Below, piece by piece: positions 1 through 9,096 of a stretch of 64,000 nt of DNA. This stretch comes from Kumtagia yinganensis (GTDB lineage: Bacteria > Pseudomonadota > Alphaproteobacteria > Rhizobiales > Rhizobiaceae): contig NZ_JBEBMH010000004.1 in NCBI RefSeq assembly GCF_040081985.1, forward strand, positions 309,960 to 373,959, read 5' to 3'. Below the pieces are notes generated by a model that saw only the letters and a list, made by a program, of their open reading frames with translations, was not told the DNA's origin and ran no database searches. Position numbers and translations under genes: made by a program. Numbering within the stretch: position 1 is the stretch's first letter; every line of letters starts with the position of its first letter.

Positions 1-3000
1 GTACTCGATGCTGAGACCGCCAGCCAACACGAAGTCGACACCGGCATTGACGCGGTCCAGGCCCTCGCCGGCAATTTCGACGATCGTGGCGCCGGCATTG
101 TAGACGGAATATATGTCGCTGCCAGCGCCGCCGGTCAGCGTATCGGCGCCGCCGACGCCGCCGTCGTGCAGATGGTTGGCGCCGGCGTCGCCTGTCAACG
201 TGTCGGCAAAACTCGATCCGCGCAGGTTCTCGATGCCGGCTAAAGTGTCGCCCTCGGCATCGCCGCCGGTGCCGGTGCCGGAAGTGAGATCGGCCACGAC
301 GCTGGCGCTCGACCCGCTGTAGCGCGCCCAGTCGATGCCGGCACCGCCCTGGAGCGCATCGGCTCCAGCGCCGCCGTCGAGCACGTCGTTTCCGCCGGCG
401 CCGTTGAGGGCATTGGCTCCGGCATCGCCGGTCAGCACGTCCGCGGAGTTCGAGCCAGAGAGATTCTCGATGCTGCTGAAGCTGTCGCCTTGGGCGTCGC
501 CGCCCGCCGCTGTGCCGGCCGCGAGGTCGATCGTGACGCCCGCGGCGGAAGCGACATAGTCGGCCGTATCGCTGCCGTTGCCGCCTTGCAGCGCGTCGGC
601 GCCGGCACGGCCCGACAGCACGTCGTTGCCATCGCCGCCATCCAGGGCATTGGCCCCGGCATCGCCATTGATCAGGTCGGCGAAAGCCGAGCCGGTGATG
701 TTCTCGATGCCGCTCAAGCTGTCGCCCTGTGCATCGCCGCCCGTCGCCGTGTTGGTCGAGAGGCTGACCGTTATGCCAGCCGCGGAGGTAGCATAGGTCG
801 CCGTATCGATGCCCGCGCCGCCCTGGAGCGCGTCAGCCCCCGCGCCGCCATTGAGCAGGTCGTTGCCACCCGCGCCGTCAAGGGTGTTGGCTCCTGCATC
901 GCCAGTCAGCGAGTCGGCATGGTTCGAGCCGGAAAGATTTTCGACGCCGTTGAATGTGTCGCCCTGGGCGTCGCCGCCCGTCGCAGCGTTGGCCGCGAGG
1001 CTGACCGCGACGCCCGCGGTCGAAGCGATGTAGGTGGCCGTATCGATGCCTGCCCCGCCCATCAGGGTGTCCGCGCCGGCCCGGCCCGCCAGCACGTCGT
1101 CGCCGTTGCCGCCGTCCAGCACATTGGCGCCGGCGCTTCCGTTGATCGTGTCGGCGAAGGCCGAGCCGACGATGTTCTCGATGCTGCTGAAGGTGTCGCC
1201 CTCGGCGTCGCCGCCGGTCGCCTTGTTCGACGAGAGGCTGAGACCGATGCCCACAGCCGACCCCGCATAGCTTGCCGTGTCGGTGCCGTTGCCACCCTGC
1301 AGCAGGTCGGCGCCGCCGAGCCCCGCCAGAACGTCGTCGCCGTCGCCGCCGGCGAGCACATTCGCCGCGCCATCGCCGACCAGCACGTCGGCAAAGGCCG
1401 AGCCGGTGACATTCTCGATGCTGGTGAATGTGTCGCCCTGGGCGTCGCCGCCCGCCCCGGCATTCGCCGCCAGGTTCACCGACACCAGCGCGGCGGAGCC
1501 AGCATAGCTCGCCGTATCGGTGCCGTTGCCACCCTGAAGCGCGTCCGCGCCGCCGCCGCCCTGGAGGCTGTCGTTGCCCTCACCGCCGGCCAGCACGTTG
1601 ACCCCGGCACCGCCGATCAGCGTGTCGGCGAAGTTGGAGCCGATGAGGTTTTCGATTCCCGCCAGCGTGTCGCCCTGGGCGTCGCCCCCAGCGCCGCTGC
1701 CGGCCGCAAGGTTGGCGTTCACCCCGGCGGCGGAGTTGACATAGGTCGCCGTGTCGATCCCCGCGCCGCCATTCAGCACGTCGGCCCCGGCACCGCCATT
1801 GAGCAGGTCGTCTCCGCCGGCGCCATCGAGGGCGTTGATCCCGGTATTGCCGGTGAGCGCGTCGGCATGGTTCGAGCCGGAAAGACTCTCGACGCCGTTG
1901 AATGTGTCGCCCTCGGCGTCGCCGCCCGTCGCAGTGTTCGCCGCGAGGTTGACCGCGACGCCCGCGGTCGAAGCGATGTAAGTGGCCGTATCGATGCCGG
2001 CCCCGCCTATCAGGGTGTCCGCGCCGGCTCGGCCCGCCAGCACGTCGTCGCCGTTGCCGCCGTCCAGCACATTGGCCCCGGCGCTTCCATTGATCGTGTC
2101 GGCGAAGGCCGAGCCGACGATGTTCTCGATGCTGCTGAAGCTGTCACCCTCGGCATCGCCGCCGGTCGCCTTGTTCGACGAGAGGCTGAGGCCGATGCCC
2201 ACAGCCGATCCGGCATAAGTGGCGGTGTCGACGCCGTTGCCACCCTGCAGCAGGTCGGCGCCGCCGAGCCCCGCCAGAACGTCGTCGCCGTCGCCGCCGG
2301 CGAGCACATTCGCCGCGCCATCGCCAACCAGGACGTCGGCAAAGGCCGAGCCGGTGACGTTCTCGATGCTGTTGAATGTGTCGCCCTGCGCATCGCCGCC
2401 CGTCCCGGCATTGGCCGTCAGGTTCACCGACACCAGCGCGGCGGAGCCGGAGTAGCTGGCCGTATCGATGCCGGCGCCGCCCTGCAAAACATCCGCGCCG
2501 CCGGCGCCCTGGAGGCTGTCGTTTCCCTCACCGCCGGCCAGCACGTTCACCGCGGCATTGCCGACGATCACGTCGGCGAACGCCGAGCCGACAATGTTCT
2601 CGATGCTATTGAAGGTGTCGCCCTGCGCATCGCCGCCCGCCGCGGCATTGGCCGTCAGATTCACCGACACCAGCGCGGCGGAGGCGGCATACGTTGCCGT
2701 ATCGACGCCGTTGCCGCCTTGCAGCACATCGCCGCCAGCGCCGCCAGCGAGCGAGTCGTCGCCGTCTCCTCCGTTCAGCACATTGGCCCCGACGCCGCCG
2801 GTCAGGGTGTCGGCGAAGGCCGAGCCGACCAGGATCTCGATGGTGGACAGGACGTCGCCCTGGGCATAGCCGCCGGCGCCACTGCCGGTCGCGAGGTTGA
2901 CCGTGACGCCGGCGGTCGAAGCGGCATAGGTCGCCGTGTCGATGCCCGCGCCGCCATCCAGCGCGTCGGCGCCGGCGCCGCCGTCGAGCAGGTCGTCCCC

Positions 3001-5832
3001 GCCGGCGCCGGAGAGGCCGTTGAATCCGGCATTGCCGGTCAAGATGTCGGCCTGGTTGGAGCCGCTGACGCTCTCGACGGCGCTGAAGGTGTCGCCCTGG
3101 GCATCGCCGCCGGTCGCTGTGTTGGCCAGGAGATTGACCGTGACGCCCGCGGCGGAGGCGATGTAGTCGGCCTTGTCGGTGCCGGTCCCGCCTTGCAAAT
3201 TGTCCGCGCCGCCGCGGCCCGACAGCACGTCGTCACCGGCGCCGCCGATCAGGACGTTCACTCCGGCATCGCCGTTGAGCAGGTCGGCGAAGGCCGAGCC
3301 TGTGAGGTTCTCGATGCTGCTGAAAGTGTCGCCCGCGGCATCGCCGCCCGTTGCGTTGAAGGTCGAGAGGCTGACCGTGACGCCGGCGGCCGAGGCTGCA
3401 TAACTCGCCGTGTCGGTGCCCGCGCCGCCGATCAGCGCATCGCCTGCTGCGCCGCCCTGGAGCACATCGTTTCCGGCGCCGCCATCGAGACTGTTGGCCC
3501 CGGCATTGCCGGTCAGGCTGTCGGCGGAGTTCGAGCCGGAGACGTTCTCGATGCTGGTGAAGGTGTCGCCCGTGGCGTCACCGCCGGACGCGGTGTTGGC
3601 GAGCAGATTGACCGTGACGGCAGCCGACGCGATATAGTTGGCCGTATCGCTGCCGCTGCCACCTTGCAGGACGTCGGCGCCGCCGCGGCCCGCCAGAATG
3701 TCGTCGCCCGCGCCGCCATCCAGCACATTCGCCCCGGCACTGCCGTTGATCGTGTCGACGAAAGCCGATCCGATGATGTTCTCGATGCTGTTGAAGCTGT
3801 CGCCCTGGGCGTCGCCGCCTGTCGCCGTGTTGGAGGAGAGGCTGACATTGACGCCCGCGGACGAGGTGGCATAGGAGGCCGCGTCGGCGCCGTTGCCGCC
3901 CTGCAGCGCGTCGGCGCCGCCGCGGCCCTGAAGCGTGTCGTTCCCGTCGCCGCCAGCCAGAACATTCGCCGCGGCGTCGCCGGTCAGCGTGTCGTTGAAG
4001 GCCGAGCCTGTCAGGTTCTCGAAGCCGCTCAGGCTGTCGCCCGCGGCGTCGCCGCCCGAGCCGACGCCGTTGACCGTGACCACGACGGCGGCGGCCGAAG
4101 CGGCATACGAAGCGATGTCGACACCGTTGCCGCCCTGCAGCACATCGGCGCCGGCGCGGCCCTGGAGCGTATCGTTGCCGTCGCCTCCGGCCAGGATGTT
4201 GGCCCCGGCGTCGCCAGTCAGTGTGTCGGCGAAGGCCGAGCCGATCAGATTCTCGATGCCGGACAGGATGTCGCCCGCGGCGTCGCCGCCCGAGGCGGCG
4301 CCGTTGACCGTGACCACGACCGAGGCGGCCGAGGCGGCGTAGGAGGCGGTGTCGCCATTGCCGTTGCCGCCCTGCAGCGTGTCGGCGCCGGCGCGGCCCT
4401 GGAGCGCGTCGTTGCCATCGCTCCCGGACAGCAGATTCGCCCCGGCGTCGCCGGTCAGCGTGTCGTTATAGGCCGAACCGGTCAGATTCTCGATGCCGGA
4501 CATGGTGTCGCCCGCAGCGTCGCCACCCGAGGCGGCGCCGTTGACCGTGACCACGACCGCGGCGGACGAGAAAGAATAGCTCACCCGGTCGATGCCGGCG
4601 CCGCCGGCAAACGTGTCGGCGCCGCCGAGGCCCTGGAACACGTCGTCGCCGTTGCCGCCGGTCAGCACATTGTTCCCGGCACCGCCCTGCAGCACATCGT
4701 TGAAGGCCGAGCCGATGACGTTCTCGACCGCCAGCGAATCACCCTCGGCGGTGCCACCGGTATTGACGTTGGTCAGAAGGTTGATGCTTACCGCCGCGTT
4801 GGACGCCGCATAGGTCACCGTGTCATTGCCGACCAGGCCGTTCAGCGTGTCGCCCCCGGCGCCGCCGTCGAGCAGGTCGTCGCCGTTGCCGCCCGTGAGG
4901 CTGTTGACCCCGGCGCCGCCGGTCAGCACGTCATTGAAGTTGGAGCCGACGACGCTCTCGATGCTGGTGTAGGTATCGCCCGTGGCATCGCCGCCGGACG
5001 CGGTCGACGTGGCCAGGTTGACGGTCACCGCGGCGCTGGAATCGGCATAGCCGATAGTGTCGGTGCCGGCGCCGCCGTTCAGCACGTCGGCGTTCCTGCC
5101 GCCTTCGAGATAGTCGTTGCCGTTGCCGCCGTTCAGGGTGTCCGTGCCGTTGCCGCCGATGCCGCTGAAATTATCGCCGAAGAGCTGGTCGTTGGCGTCG
5201 AGGCCGTTGAGCGTGTCGTTGCCGCCACCTCCGGACAGGATGGTGTTGATCGATTGGTTGGCGGTCTGGATGTCGTTGAAGCCCGAGCCGAGCGTCCATT
5301 CAACGTTGAGGACGGTGGTGCCGCCTGCCGCGGTCCCCGAAACGGTCCCGGCGGCAAGGTTGATGGTGAGGCCCGAGCCCCAGGCGCGGCAGTCGAAGAT
5401 GTCGGCGCTGCCGGCGCCGCCGTCCAGCGTGTCGCCGCCGCTGCTGAGCTGGATATAGTCGTTGCCGCCGCCGCCGATGACGACGTTCGTGCCGTTGTCG
5501 CCGACGAGCTGGTCGTTGAAGGCGCTACCGGTCAGATTCTCAAAGCCGCTCATCGTGTCGCCGGTCGCATCGCTGCCATTGGCGGTGGCGTTCAGGGCGA
5601 CCTGAACGCCACCGCCAGCGTTGGCGTAGGTGAGCGTGTCGATGCCCGCGCCGCCGGTCATCTTGTCCGCCCCGGCGCCGCCCTGGATGGTGTCGTTGCC
5701 GCCCAGGCCGCTCAGCGTGTCATCGCCGGCGCCGCCGTTGATGATGTCGATGCCGTCGGGGTTGAGCGGGTTGCCAACGTCGGTTCCGGTGAGCGTGTCG
5801 GCAGCCGCGGTGCCGTTGAGAGTCTGCGTCAT
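1..5832 (-). CDS. Giant RTX-type repeat protein, calcium-binding hemolysin/adhesin-like, 3' end outside window
   Basis: The reverse strand is open for 1944 codons from ATG 5832 to the window edge, preceded by a GGAGG at good spacing. The protein is a string of glycine/aspartate nonapeptides (GGAGNDTL, GGDGDDVL types) alternating with spacers of the form SIENLTGSAFADTLTG; one full module is about 79 residues (237 bp) and about 22 can be counted. Nonapeptides of this type bind calcium and fold as parallel beta-rolls after export through a type I system. Composition is Ala/Gly/Asp/Asn/Ser/Thr-rich and nearly cysteine-free, and no N-terminal signal peptide is seen, as expected for a C-terminal type I signal, which would lie outside the window. 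No type I transporter genes are visible nearby. Surface adhesin, bacteriocin or enzyme roles cannot be separated because the C-terminus is missing. Confidence 0.9.
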   Translation of the reverse strand, partial: MTQTLNGTAAADTLTGTDVGNPLNPDGIDIINGGAGDDTLSGLGGNDTIQGGAGADKMTGGAGIDTLTYANAGGGVQVALNATANGSDATGDTMSGFENLTGSAFNDQLVGDNGTNVVIGGGGNDYIQLSSGGDTLDGGAGSADIFDCRAWGSGLTINLAAGTVSGTAAGGTTVLNVEWTLGSGFNDIQTANQSINTILSGGGGNDTLNGLDANDQLFGDNFSGIGGNGTDTLNGGNGNDYLEGGRNADVLNGGAGTDTIGYADSSAAVTVNLATSTASGGDATGDTYTSIESVVGSNFNDVLTGGAGVNSLTGGNGDDLLDGGAGGDTLNGLVGNDTVTYAASNAAVSINLLTNVNTGGTAEGDSLAVENVIGSAFNDVLQGGAGNNVLTGGNGDDVFQGLGGADTFAGGAGIDRVSYSFSSAAVVVTVNGAASGGDAAGDTMSGIENLTGSAYNDTLTGDAGANLLSGSDGNDALQGRAGADTLQGGNGNGDTASYAASAASVVVTVNGAASGGDAAGDILSGIENLIGSAFADTLTGDAGANILAGGDGNDTLQGRAGADVLQGGNGVDIASYAASAAAVVVTVNGVGSGGDAAGDSLSGFENLTGSAFNDTLTGDAAANVLAGGDGNDTLQGRGGADALQGGNGADAASYATSSAGVNVSLSSNTATGGDAQGDSFNSIENIIGSAFVDTINGSAGANVLDGGAGDDILAGRGGADVLQGGSGSDTANYIASAAVTVNLLANTASGGDATGDTFTSIENVSGSNSADSLTGNAGANSLDGGAGNDVLQGGAAGDALIGGAGTDTASYAASAAGVTVSLSTFNATGGDAAGDTFSSIENLTGSAFADLLNGDAGVNVLIGGAGDDVLSGRGGADNLQGGTGTDKADYIASAAGVTVNLLANTATGGDAQGDTFSAVESVSGSNQADILTGNAGFNGLSGAGGDDLLDGGAGADALDGGAGIDTATYAASTAGVTVNLATGSGAGGYAQGDVLSTIEILVGSAFADTLTGGVGANVLNGGDGDDSLAGGAGGDVLQGGNGVDTATYAASAALVSVNLTANAAAGGDAQGDTFNSIENIVGSAFADVIVGNAAVNVLAGGEGNDSLQGAGGADVLQGGAGIDTASYSGSAALVSVNLTANAGTGGDAQGDTFNSIENVTGSAFADVLVGDGAANVLAGGDGDDVLAGLGGADLLQGGNGVDTATYAGSAVGIGLSLSSNKATGGDAEGDSFSSIENIVGSAFADTINGSAGANVLDGGNGDDVLAGRAGADTLIGGAGIDTATYIASTAGVAVNLAANTATGGDAEGDTFNGVESLSGSNHADALTGNTGINALDGAGGDDLLNGGAGADVLNGGAGIDTATYVNSAAGVNANLAAGSGAGGDAQGDTLAGIENLIGSNFADTLIGGAGVNVLAGGEGNDSLQGGGGADALQGGNGTDTASYAGSAALVSVNLAANAGAGGDAQGDTFTSIENVTGSAFADVLVGDGAANVLAGGDGDDVLAGLGGADLLQGGNGTDTASYAGSAVGIGLSLSSNKATGGDAEGDTFSSIENIVGSAFADTINGSAGANVLDGGNGDDVLAGRAGADTLMGGAGIDTATYIASTAGVAVSLAANAATGGDAQGDTFNGVENLSGSNHADSLTGDAGANTLDGAGGNDLLNGGAGADALQGGAGIDTATYATSAAGITVSLSTNTATGGDAQGDSLSGIENITGSAFADLINGDAGANALDGGDGNDVLSGRAGADALQGGNGSDTADYVASAAGVTIDLAAGTAAGGDAQGDSFSSIENLSGSNSADVLTGDAGANALNGAGGNDVLDGGAGADALQGGAGIDWARYSGSSASVVADLTSGTGTGGDAEGDTLAGIENLRGSSFADTLTGDAGANHLHDGGVGGADTLTGGAGSDIYSVYNAGATIVEIAGEGLDRVNAGVDFVLAGGLSIEY
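797..2692 (-). repeat. 948-bp tandem higher-order duplication inside the RTX gene (two copies)
   Basis: Positions 797-1744 and 1745-2692 align with a constant offset of 948 bp, which equals four 237-bp modules. For example, the stretch starting at 1041 matches that at 1989 almost base for base over more than 90 bp. Identity between blocks is clearly higher than between neighbouring modules, so four modules were duplicated as a unit more recently than the basic modules arose. Confidence 0.8.
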
Positions 5833-6129
5833 ACCTTGCCTCCGCCCGATGCAATCGCGTGCCCGCAGCACGGGTGCGACTCATCCTTTCGCCAACCGCA
5901 GGTTTTATAGCCTTCGGATCAGAGGTCCAGATGACAGACCCGGCTTATCGGAGCGGAAAGGCTGAGAGCGTTAGAGAACCGTTAAAAATTCGATCGACCG
6001 GTTGGTGTCACAGCCGGAACGCCTCATCGCGTTGCGACAACCCGCAAGCCGGCATGTGAGGTGCCGCGCCAGCCGAGTTGCGCCGTCCGGCCCCCTATGC
6101 CAAAAGCGGCGCGACCGCCGGAGACCAGT
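5833..6129. promoter_or_regulatory. Divergent intergenic region between the RTX gene and the methyltransferase
   Basis: About 300 bp separate the RTX start (5832, minus strand) from the likely methyltransferase start (6130, plus strand). It must contain both promoters. I see no convincing -35/-10 pair, terminator or small gene. A purine-rich GGAGG next to 5832 is the RTX ribosome binding site. Confidence 0.4.
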
Positions 6130-7188
6130 TTGAAATCCACCCGCGACCGACGCCGCGACAATTTTCCGCCCCGCCCCCCCGGCGGGCCGCCCGTTCGCCC
6201 GCGCGAGGACCGCAAGGCCGTCGAGCCCAAGGGGGGCCCGGCGCAGGATCCGATACCGGCACAGCGCGTGCTCACCCGCCGCGACGGCGCGCTGCCGGCG
6301 GAAAGATTGCCGGTCATCCTCGAAGTCCTGCCCAACGACGACTACGCGCTGCTGGACAGTGGCGAAGGCCAGAAGCTGGAGCAGTACGGCCCCTACCGCA
6401 TCGTGCGGCCCGAGGGCCAGGCAATCTGGCAGAAGGCGCTGCCTGAAAAGGAATGGCAAAAGGCCGACGCGATCTTCACCGGCGACACGGATGAAGAAGG
6501 CATGGGCCGCTGGCGTTTTCCAAAGCAGCCGCTCGGCGAGACCTGGCCGATGCGGCACGACGGCATCGACTATCTCGGCCGCTTCACCTCCTTCCGCCAT
6601 GTCGGCGTGTTTCCCGAGCAGGCGACGCATTGGGACCACATGGCCGGCCTGATCGAGCAGGCGCGGCGGCCGGTAAAGGTGCTCAACCTGTTCGGTTATA
6701 CCGGCCTTGCCTCGCTGGTCGCGGCACGGGCGGGCGCGGAAGTCACGCATGTCGACGCCTCGAAAAAGGCGATCGGCTGGGCACGCGAGAACCAGGAGAT
6801 GGCGCGGCTGACCGACAAGCCGATCCGCTGGATCTGCGAGGACGCGATGAAATTCGCCGAGCGCGAGGAGCGGCGCGGCAGCCGCTACGACATCGTCCTG
6901 TTCGACCCGCCCGCTTATGGCCGCGGGCCGAAGGGCGAGGTCTGGCAGTTGTTCGACGACCTGCCGAAGCTGGCCGACATCTGCCGCTCGATCCTGACGC
7001 CGAAACCGCTGGCCGTCGTGCTCACCGCCTATTCGATCCGCGCCTCGTTCTTCGCCATCCACGCCCTGATGCGCGACACGTTCGCCGGCATGGGCGGGCG
7101 GATCGAATCCGGCGAGTTGGTCATTCGCGAAAAGGGCGCAGGCCGGGCGCTGTCCACGTCCTTGTTTTCCAGATGGGTGGCGGGATGA
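6130..7188 (+). CDS. Class I SAM-dependent methyltransferase, RlmI/RlmK-like (rRNA-type)
   Basis: This is a predicted SAM-dependent methyltransferase, probably acting on rRNA. A glycine-rich SAM-binding motif (VLNLFGYTG, about residues 182-192) is followed by the acidic loop VTHVDASKKAIGWA and the catalytic-type motif DPPAYG near residue 259. This arrangement is typical of the RlmI/RlmK/RlmL C-terminal domain family. The N-terminus is basic and proline-rich. The reading frame opens at a GTG at 6061 and has an ATG at 6097, but TTG 6130 has the best ribosome binding site (GGAG, 7-nt spacing), so I prefer it; the start is uncertain by up to 23 codons. It is followed by a repeat-filled intergenic region and another RNA methyltransferase. 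The exact target is not known from sequence. Confidence 0.85.
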   Translation: MKSTRDRRRDNFPPRPPGGPPVRPREDRKAVEPKGGPAQDPIPAQRVLTRRDGALPAERLPVILEVLPNDDYALLDSGEGQKLEQYGPYRIVRPEGQAIWQKALPEKEWQKADAIFTGDTDEEGMGRWRFPKQPLGETWPMRHDGIDYLGRFTSFRHVGVFPEQATHWDHMAGLIEQARRPVKVLNLFGYTGLASLVAARAGAEVTHVDASKKAIGWARENQEMARLTDKPIRWICEDAMKFAEREERRGSRYDIVLFDPPAYGRGPKGEVWQLFDDLPKLADICRSILTPKPLAVVLTAYSIRASFFAIHALMRDTFAGMGGRIESGELVIREKGAGRALSTSLFSRWVAG

Positions 7189-7355
7189 GTCGTTCACCCC
7201 TGAGCAGCGCCCCCAACACCGCTTCGTGGTCGTCCGTTCGGCAGTGGAGGATCGAGGTCGTGCCGGCGTCACCACGTCGGATACTCTGCTGCGAGGCCGG
7301 GGCAGTCGCCTATGGCGGCCATCCTCCCCGATCCGGCTTCGCCGGCTCGTTTCGG

Positions 7356-7505
7356 CATCACCCCCTCACCGGCCCTTCGGGCCACCTCTCCCCCTGCCCG
7401 GGGGAGAGGAGAGCAGCGTTGGTGATTTGCGCCAACCTTGCGGCCGTCCGTCCTCTCCCCCGGACGGGGGGAGAGGTGGCCCGAAGGGTCGGTGAGGGGG
7501 TGATG
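7356..7505. repeat. 150-bp imperfect inverted repeat, rhizobial palindromic element
   Basis: The left arm beginning CATCACCCCCTCACCGG and the right arm ending CCGGTGAGGGGGTGATG type sequence are reverse complements over about 50 bp, including internal CCTCTCCCC/GGGGAGAGG sub-palindromes. About 45 bp lie between the arms. Such CCCTCACC...GGTGAGGG units are widespread in rhizobial intergenic DNA (established knowledge). No transposase is encoded, so the element would be non-autonomous. Confidence 0.8.
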
Positions 7506-7538
7506 CCACGTCGCCTCGCCGCAGGCGAGGCGACGTGG
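7506..7538. repeat. Perfect 15-bp stem with 3-nt loop
   Basis: CCACGTCGCCTCGCC is followed by GCA and then by its exact reverse complement. There is no T-run after it, so it does not look like a classical intrinsic terminator. It abuts the preceding 150-bp inverted repeat and may be part of the same composite element. Confidence 0.75.
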
Positions 7539-7624
7539 ATCACTTGGCAAAGCAGGCCCGCATGCGACAGCCCCGCCCGCGAAGCGGGGGGTCCGAAGGA
7601 CCACGCGAAGCGTGGGGGCGCATC

Positions 7625-8461
7625 ATGACCACCGAACCGCGCGTAGGCCGCGTCAAGGAAGTCACCAGCCTCGCCAACCCGCTGGTCAAGGACCTGAAGG
7701 CGCTGGCGCTGAAGAAATTCCGCGATCAGCAGAACGCTTTTCTCGCCGAGGGCCTGAAACTCATCATCGACGCGCTCGACCTCGGCTGGCGGGTGAAGAC
7801 GCTGGTCTTCGCCAAGTCGGCGCTGGGCAACCCGGCGGTGGAGAAGGCAGCCGCCCGCGTCGTCGCCAAGGGCGGCGACGTGCTGGAAGTGTCGGAAAAG
7901 ATCCTTGCCGCGATCACGCGGCGCGACAATCCGCAGACGGTCATCGGCGTGTTCGAGCAGCGGCTGACGAAGCTCTCCGACATTCGGCCGGCGGGCAACG
8001 ACGTCTGGGTAGCGCTCGACCGGGTGCGCGACCCCGGCAATCTCGGCACGGTGCTGCGCACCGCCGACGCGGTCGGCGCCAAGGGCGTCATCCTGGTCGG
8101 CGAGACCACCGATCCGTTCGCGCTGGAAACGGTGCGGGCGACGATGGGCTCGATCTTCGCCGTGCCGGTAGCCCGCGCCACGCCCGAAGCCTTCCTCGCC
8201 TGGCGGAAATCCTTCGCCGGCCTCATCGTCGGTACGCATCTGAAAGGCGCGGTCGACTACCGCACCGTCGGCTATGCGGGAAAACCCGTCGTGCTTTTGA
8301 TGGGCAACGAACAGCAGGGCCTGCCGGATACGCTGGCCGACGCTTGCGACCGGCTGGTGCGCATCCCGCAGGCGGGCCGCGCCGATTCCCTCAATCTCGC
8401 GGTCGCCACCGGCGTCATGCTGTTCGAAATCCGCCGCGCGGCGCTGAAACTGGATTCTTGA
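7625..8461 (+). CDS. TrmH/SpoU-family RNA 2'-O-methyltransferase
   Basis: A 278-residue SpoU-type (SPOUT fold) enzyme that transfers a methyl group from SAM to a ribose 2'-OH of rRNA or tRNA. The N-terminal part resembles the substrate-binding domain of the family (residues 10-110). The three SpoU motifs are present: RDPGNLGTVLRTADAVG (about 135-150), LLMGNEQQGL (about 220-230) and IPQAGRADSLNLAVATG (about 245-262), including the conserved Arg, Glu and Ser-Leu-Asn. ATG 7625 matches the family start. The stop overlaps the lspA start by one base (TGATG), so the two genes are probably co-translated. Which nucleotide is modified cannot be told. Confidence 0.92.
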   Translation: MTTEPRVGRVKEVTSLANPLVKDLKALALKKFRDQQNAFLAEGLKLIIDALDLGWRVKTLVFAKSALGNPAVEKAAARVVAKGGDVLEVSEKILAAITRRDNPQTVIGVFEQRLTKLSDIRPAGNDVWVALDRVRDPGNLGTVLRTADAVGAKGVILVGETTDPFALETVRATMGSIFAVPVARATPEAFLAWRKSFAGLIVGTHLKGAVDYRTVGYAGKPVVLLMGNEQQGLPDTLADACDRLVRIPQAGRADSLNLAVATGVMLFEIRRAALKLDS

Positions 8462-8955
8462 TGGGTTTTCGGTCCTGGACACTTTATGCCGCGCTGGCGG
8501 CCGCCGGCGTGGCGCTCGATCAGTGGATCAAATGGCTGGTAGAGACGCGGCTGACCATGCACGAGGCGGTCGACCTGCTGCCGTTCCTGGCGCTCTACCG
8601 CACCTACAACACCGGCGTCGCCTTCTCCATGTTCTCCTGGGTGGGCGACAAGGGCCTGATCGTGGTCTCGATCGCCGTCATCGCCTTCGTGCTCTATCTC
8701 GCCGCGAAATCCGACCCGCGCCACGTGCTGGCAAGGATCGGCTTCGCGCTGATCGTCAGCGGCGCGCTCGGAAACCTCATCGACCGCGCAGTGTACGGCC
8801 ACGTCATCGACTATATTTTCTTCCACACGCCGGTCTGGTCCTTCGCCGTCTTCAACCTCGCCGACGCCTTCATCTCGGTCGGCGCGGCGGCAATCGTGCT
8901 GCAGGAACTGATCGGCTGGCTGGGCGCTCGAAAGACCGCGCCGTCGGACAATTGA
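8461..8955 (+). CDS. lspA: Lipoprotein signal peptidase (signal peptidase II)
   Basis: This inner-membrane aspartic protease removes signal peptides from diacylglyceryl-modified prolipoproteins. The 164-residue protein has four predicted membrane segments (about residues 8-26, 62-80, 92-108, 128-150) and the hallmark blocks YNTGVAFS, GNLIDR and FNLADAFI. The two catalytic aspartates are Asp108 and Asp135. Length is normal for the family. The start codon overlaps the stop of the preceding methyltransferase, implying operon expression. Nothing unusual is seen. Confidence 0.97.
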   Translation: MGFRSWTLYAALAAAGVALDQWIKWLVETRLTMHEAVDLLPFLALYRTYNTGVAFSMFSWVGDKGLIVVSIAVIAFVLYLAAKSDPRHVLARIGFALIVSGALGNLIDRAVYGHVIDYIFFHTPVWSFAVFNLADAFISVGAAAIVLQELIGWLGARKTAPSDN

Positions 8956-9096
8956 TCCATCTGTTTCACCCGACCGGCAGGCCGGCTTCCAGGGATTGCC
9001 CTTTGCGGTGGTGTCAGTCGGGGAACTAACCCCGCTGTGATGGCCATGGTTGCAAATTGCAATACCGACCGGTTGTCTGCAATGGGTGGAAAGCGA

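Larger units (their letters stand above)
7189..7624. other. Gene-free 436-bp interval filled with palindromic repeats
   Basis: No coding sequence is convincing here. The interval holds the 150-bp inverted repeat at 7356-7505, a perfect 15-bp hairpin at 7506-7538 and further GC-rich self-complementary runs up to the start of the next gene. It separates two RNA methyltransferase genes on the same strand. Confidence 0.6.

Noticed and set aside
490..5910. Plus-strand stop-free frame of 1806 codons
   Set aside because: It is antisense to the RTX gene and arises from its regular, GC-rich codon pattern. The product has no recognisable domains beyond mirror repeats, while the minus-strand frame has clear RTX motifs and a ribosome binding site.
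5971..7275. Minus-strand frame of 434 codons
   Set aside because: It is the complement of the methyltransferase gene, with no family features; the plus strand encodes SAM motifs.
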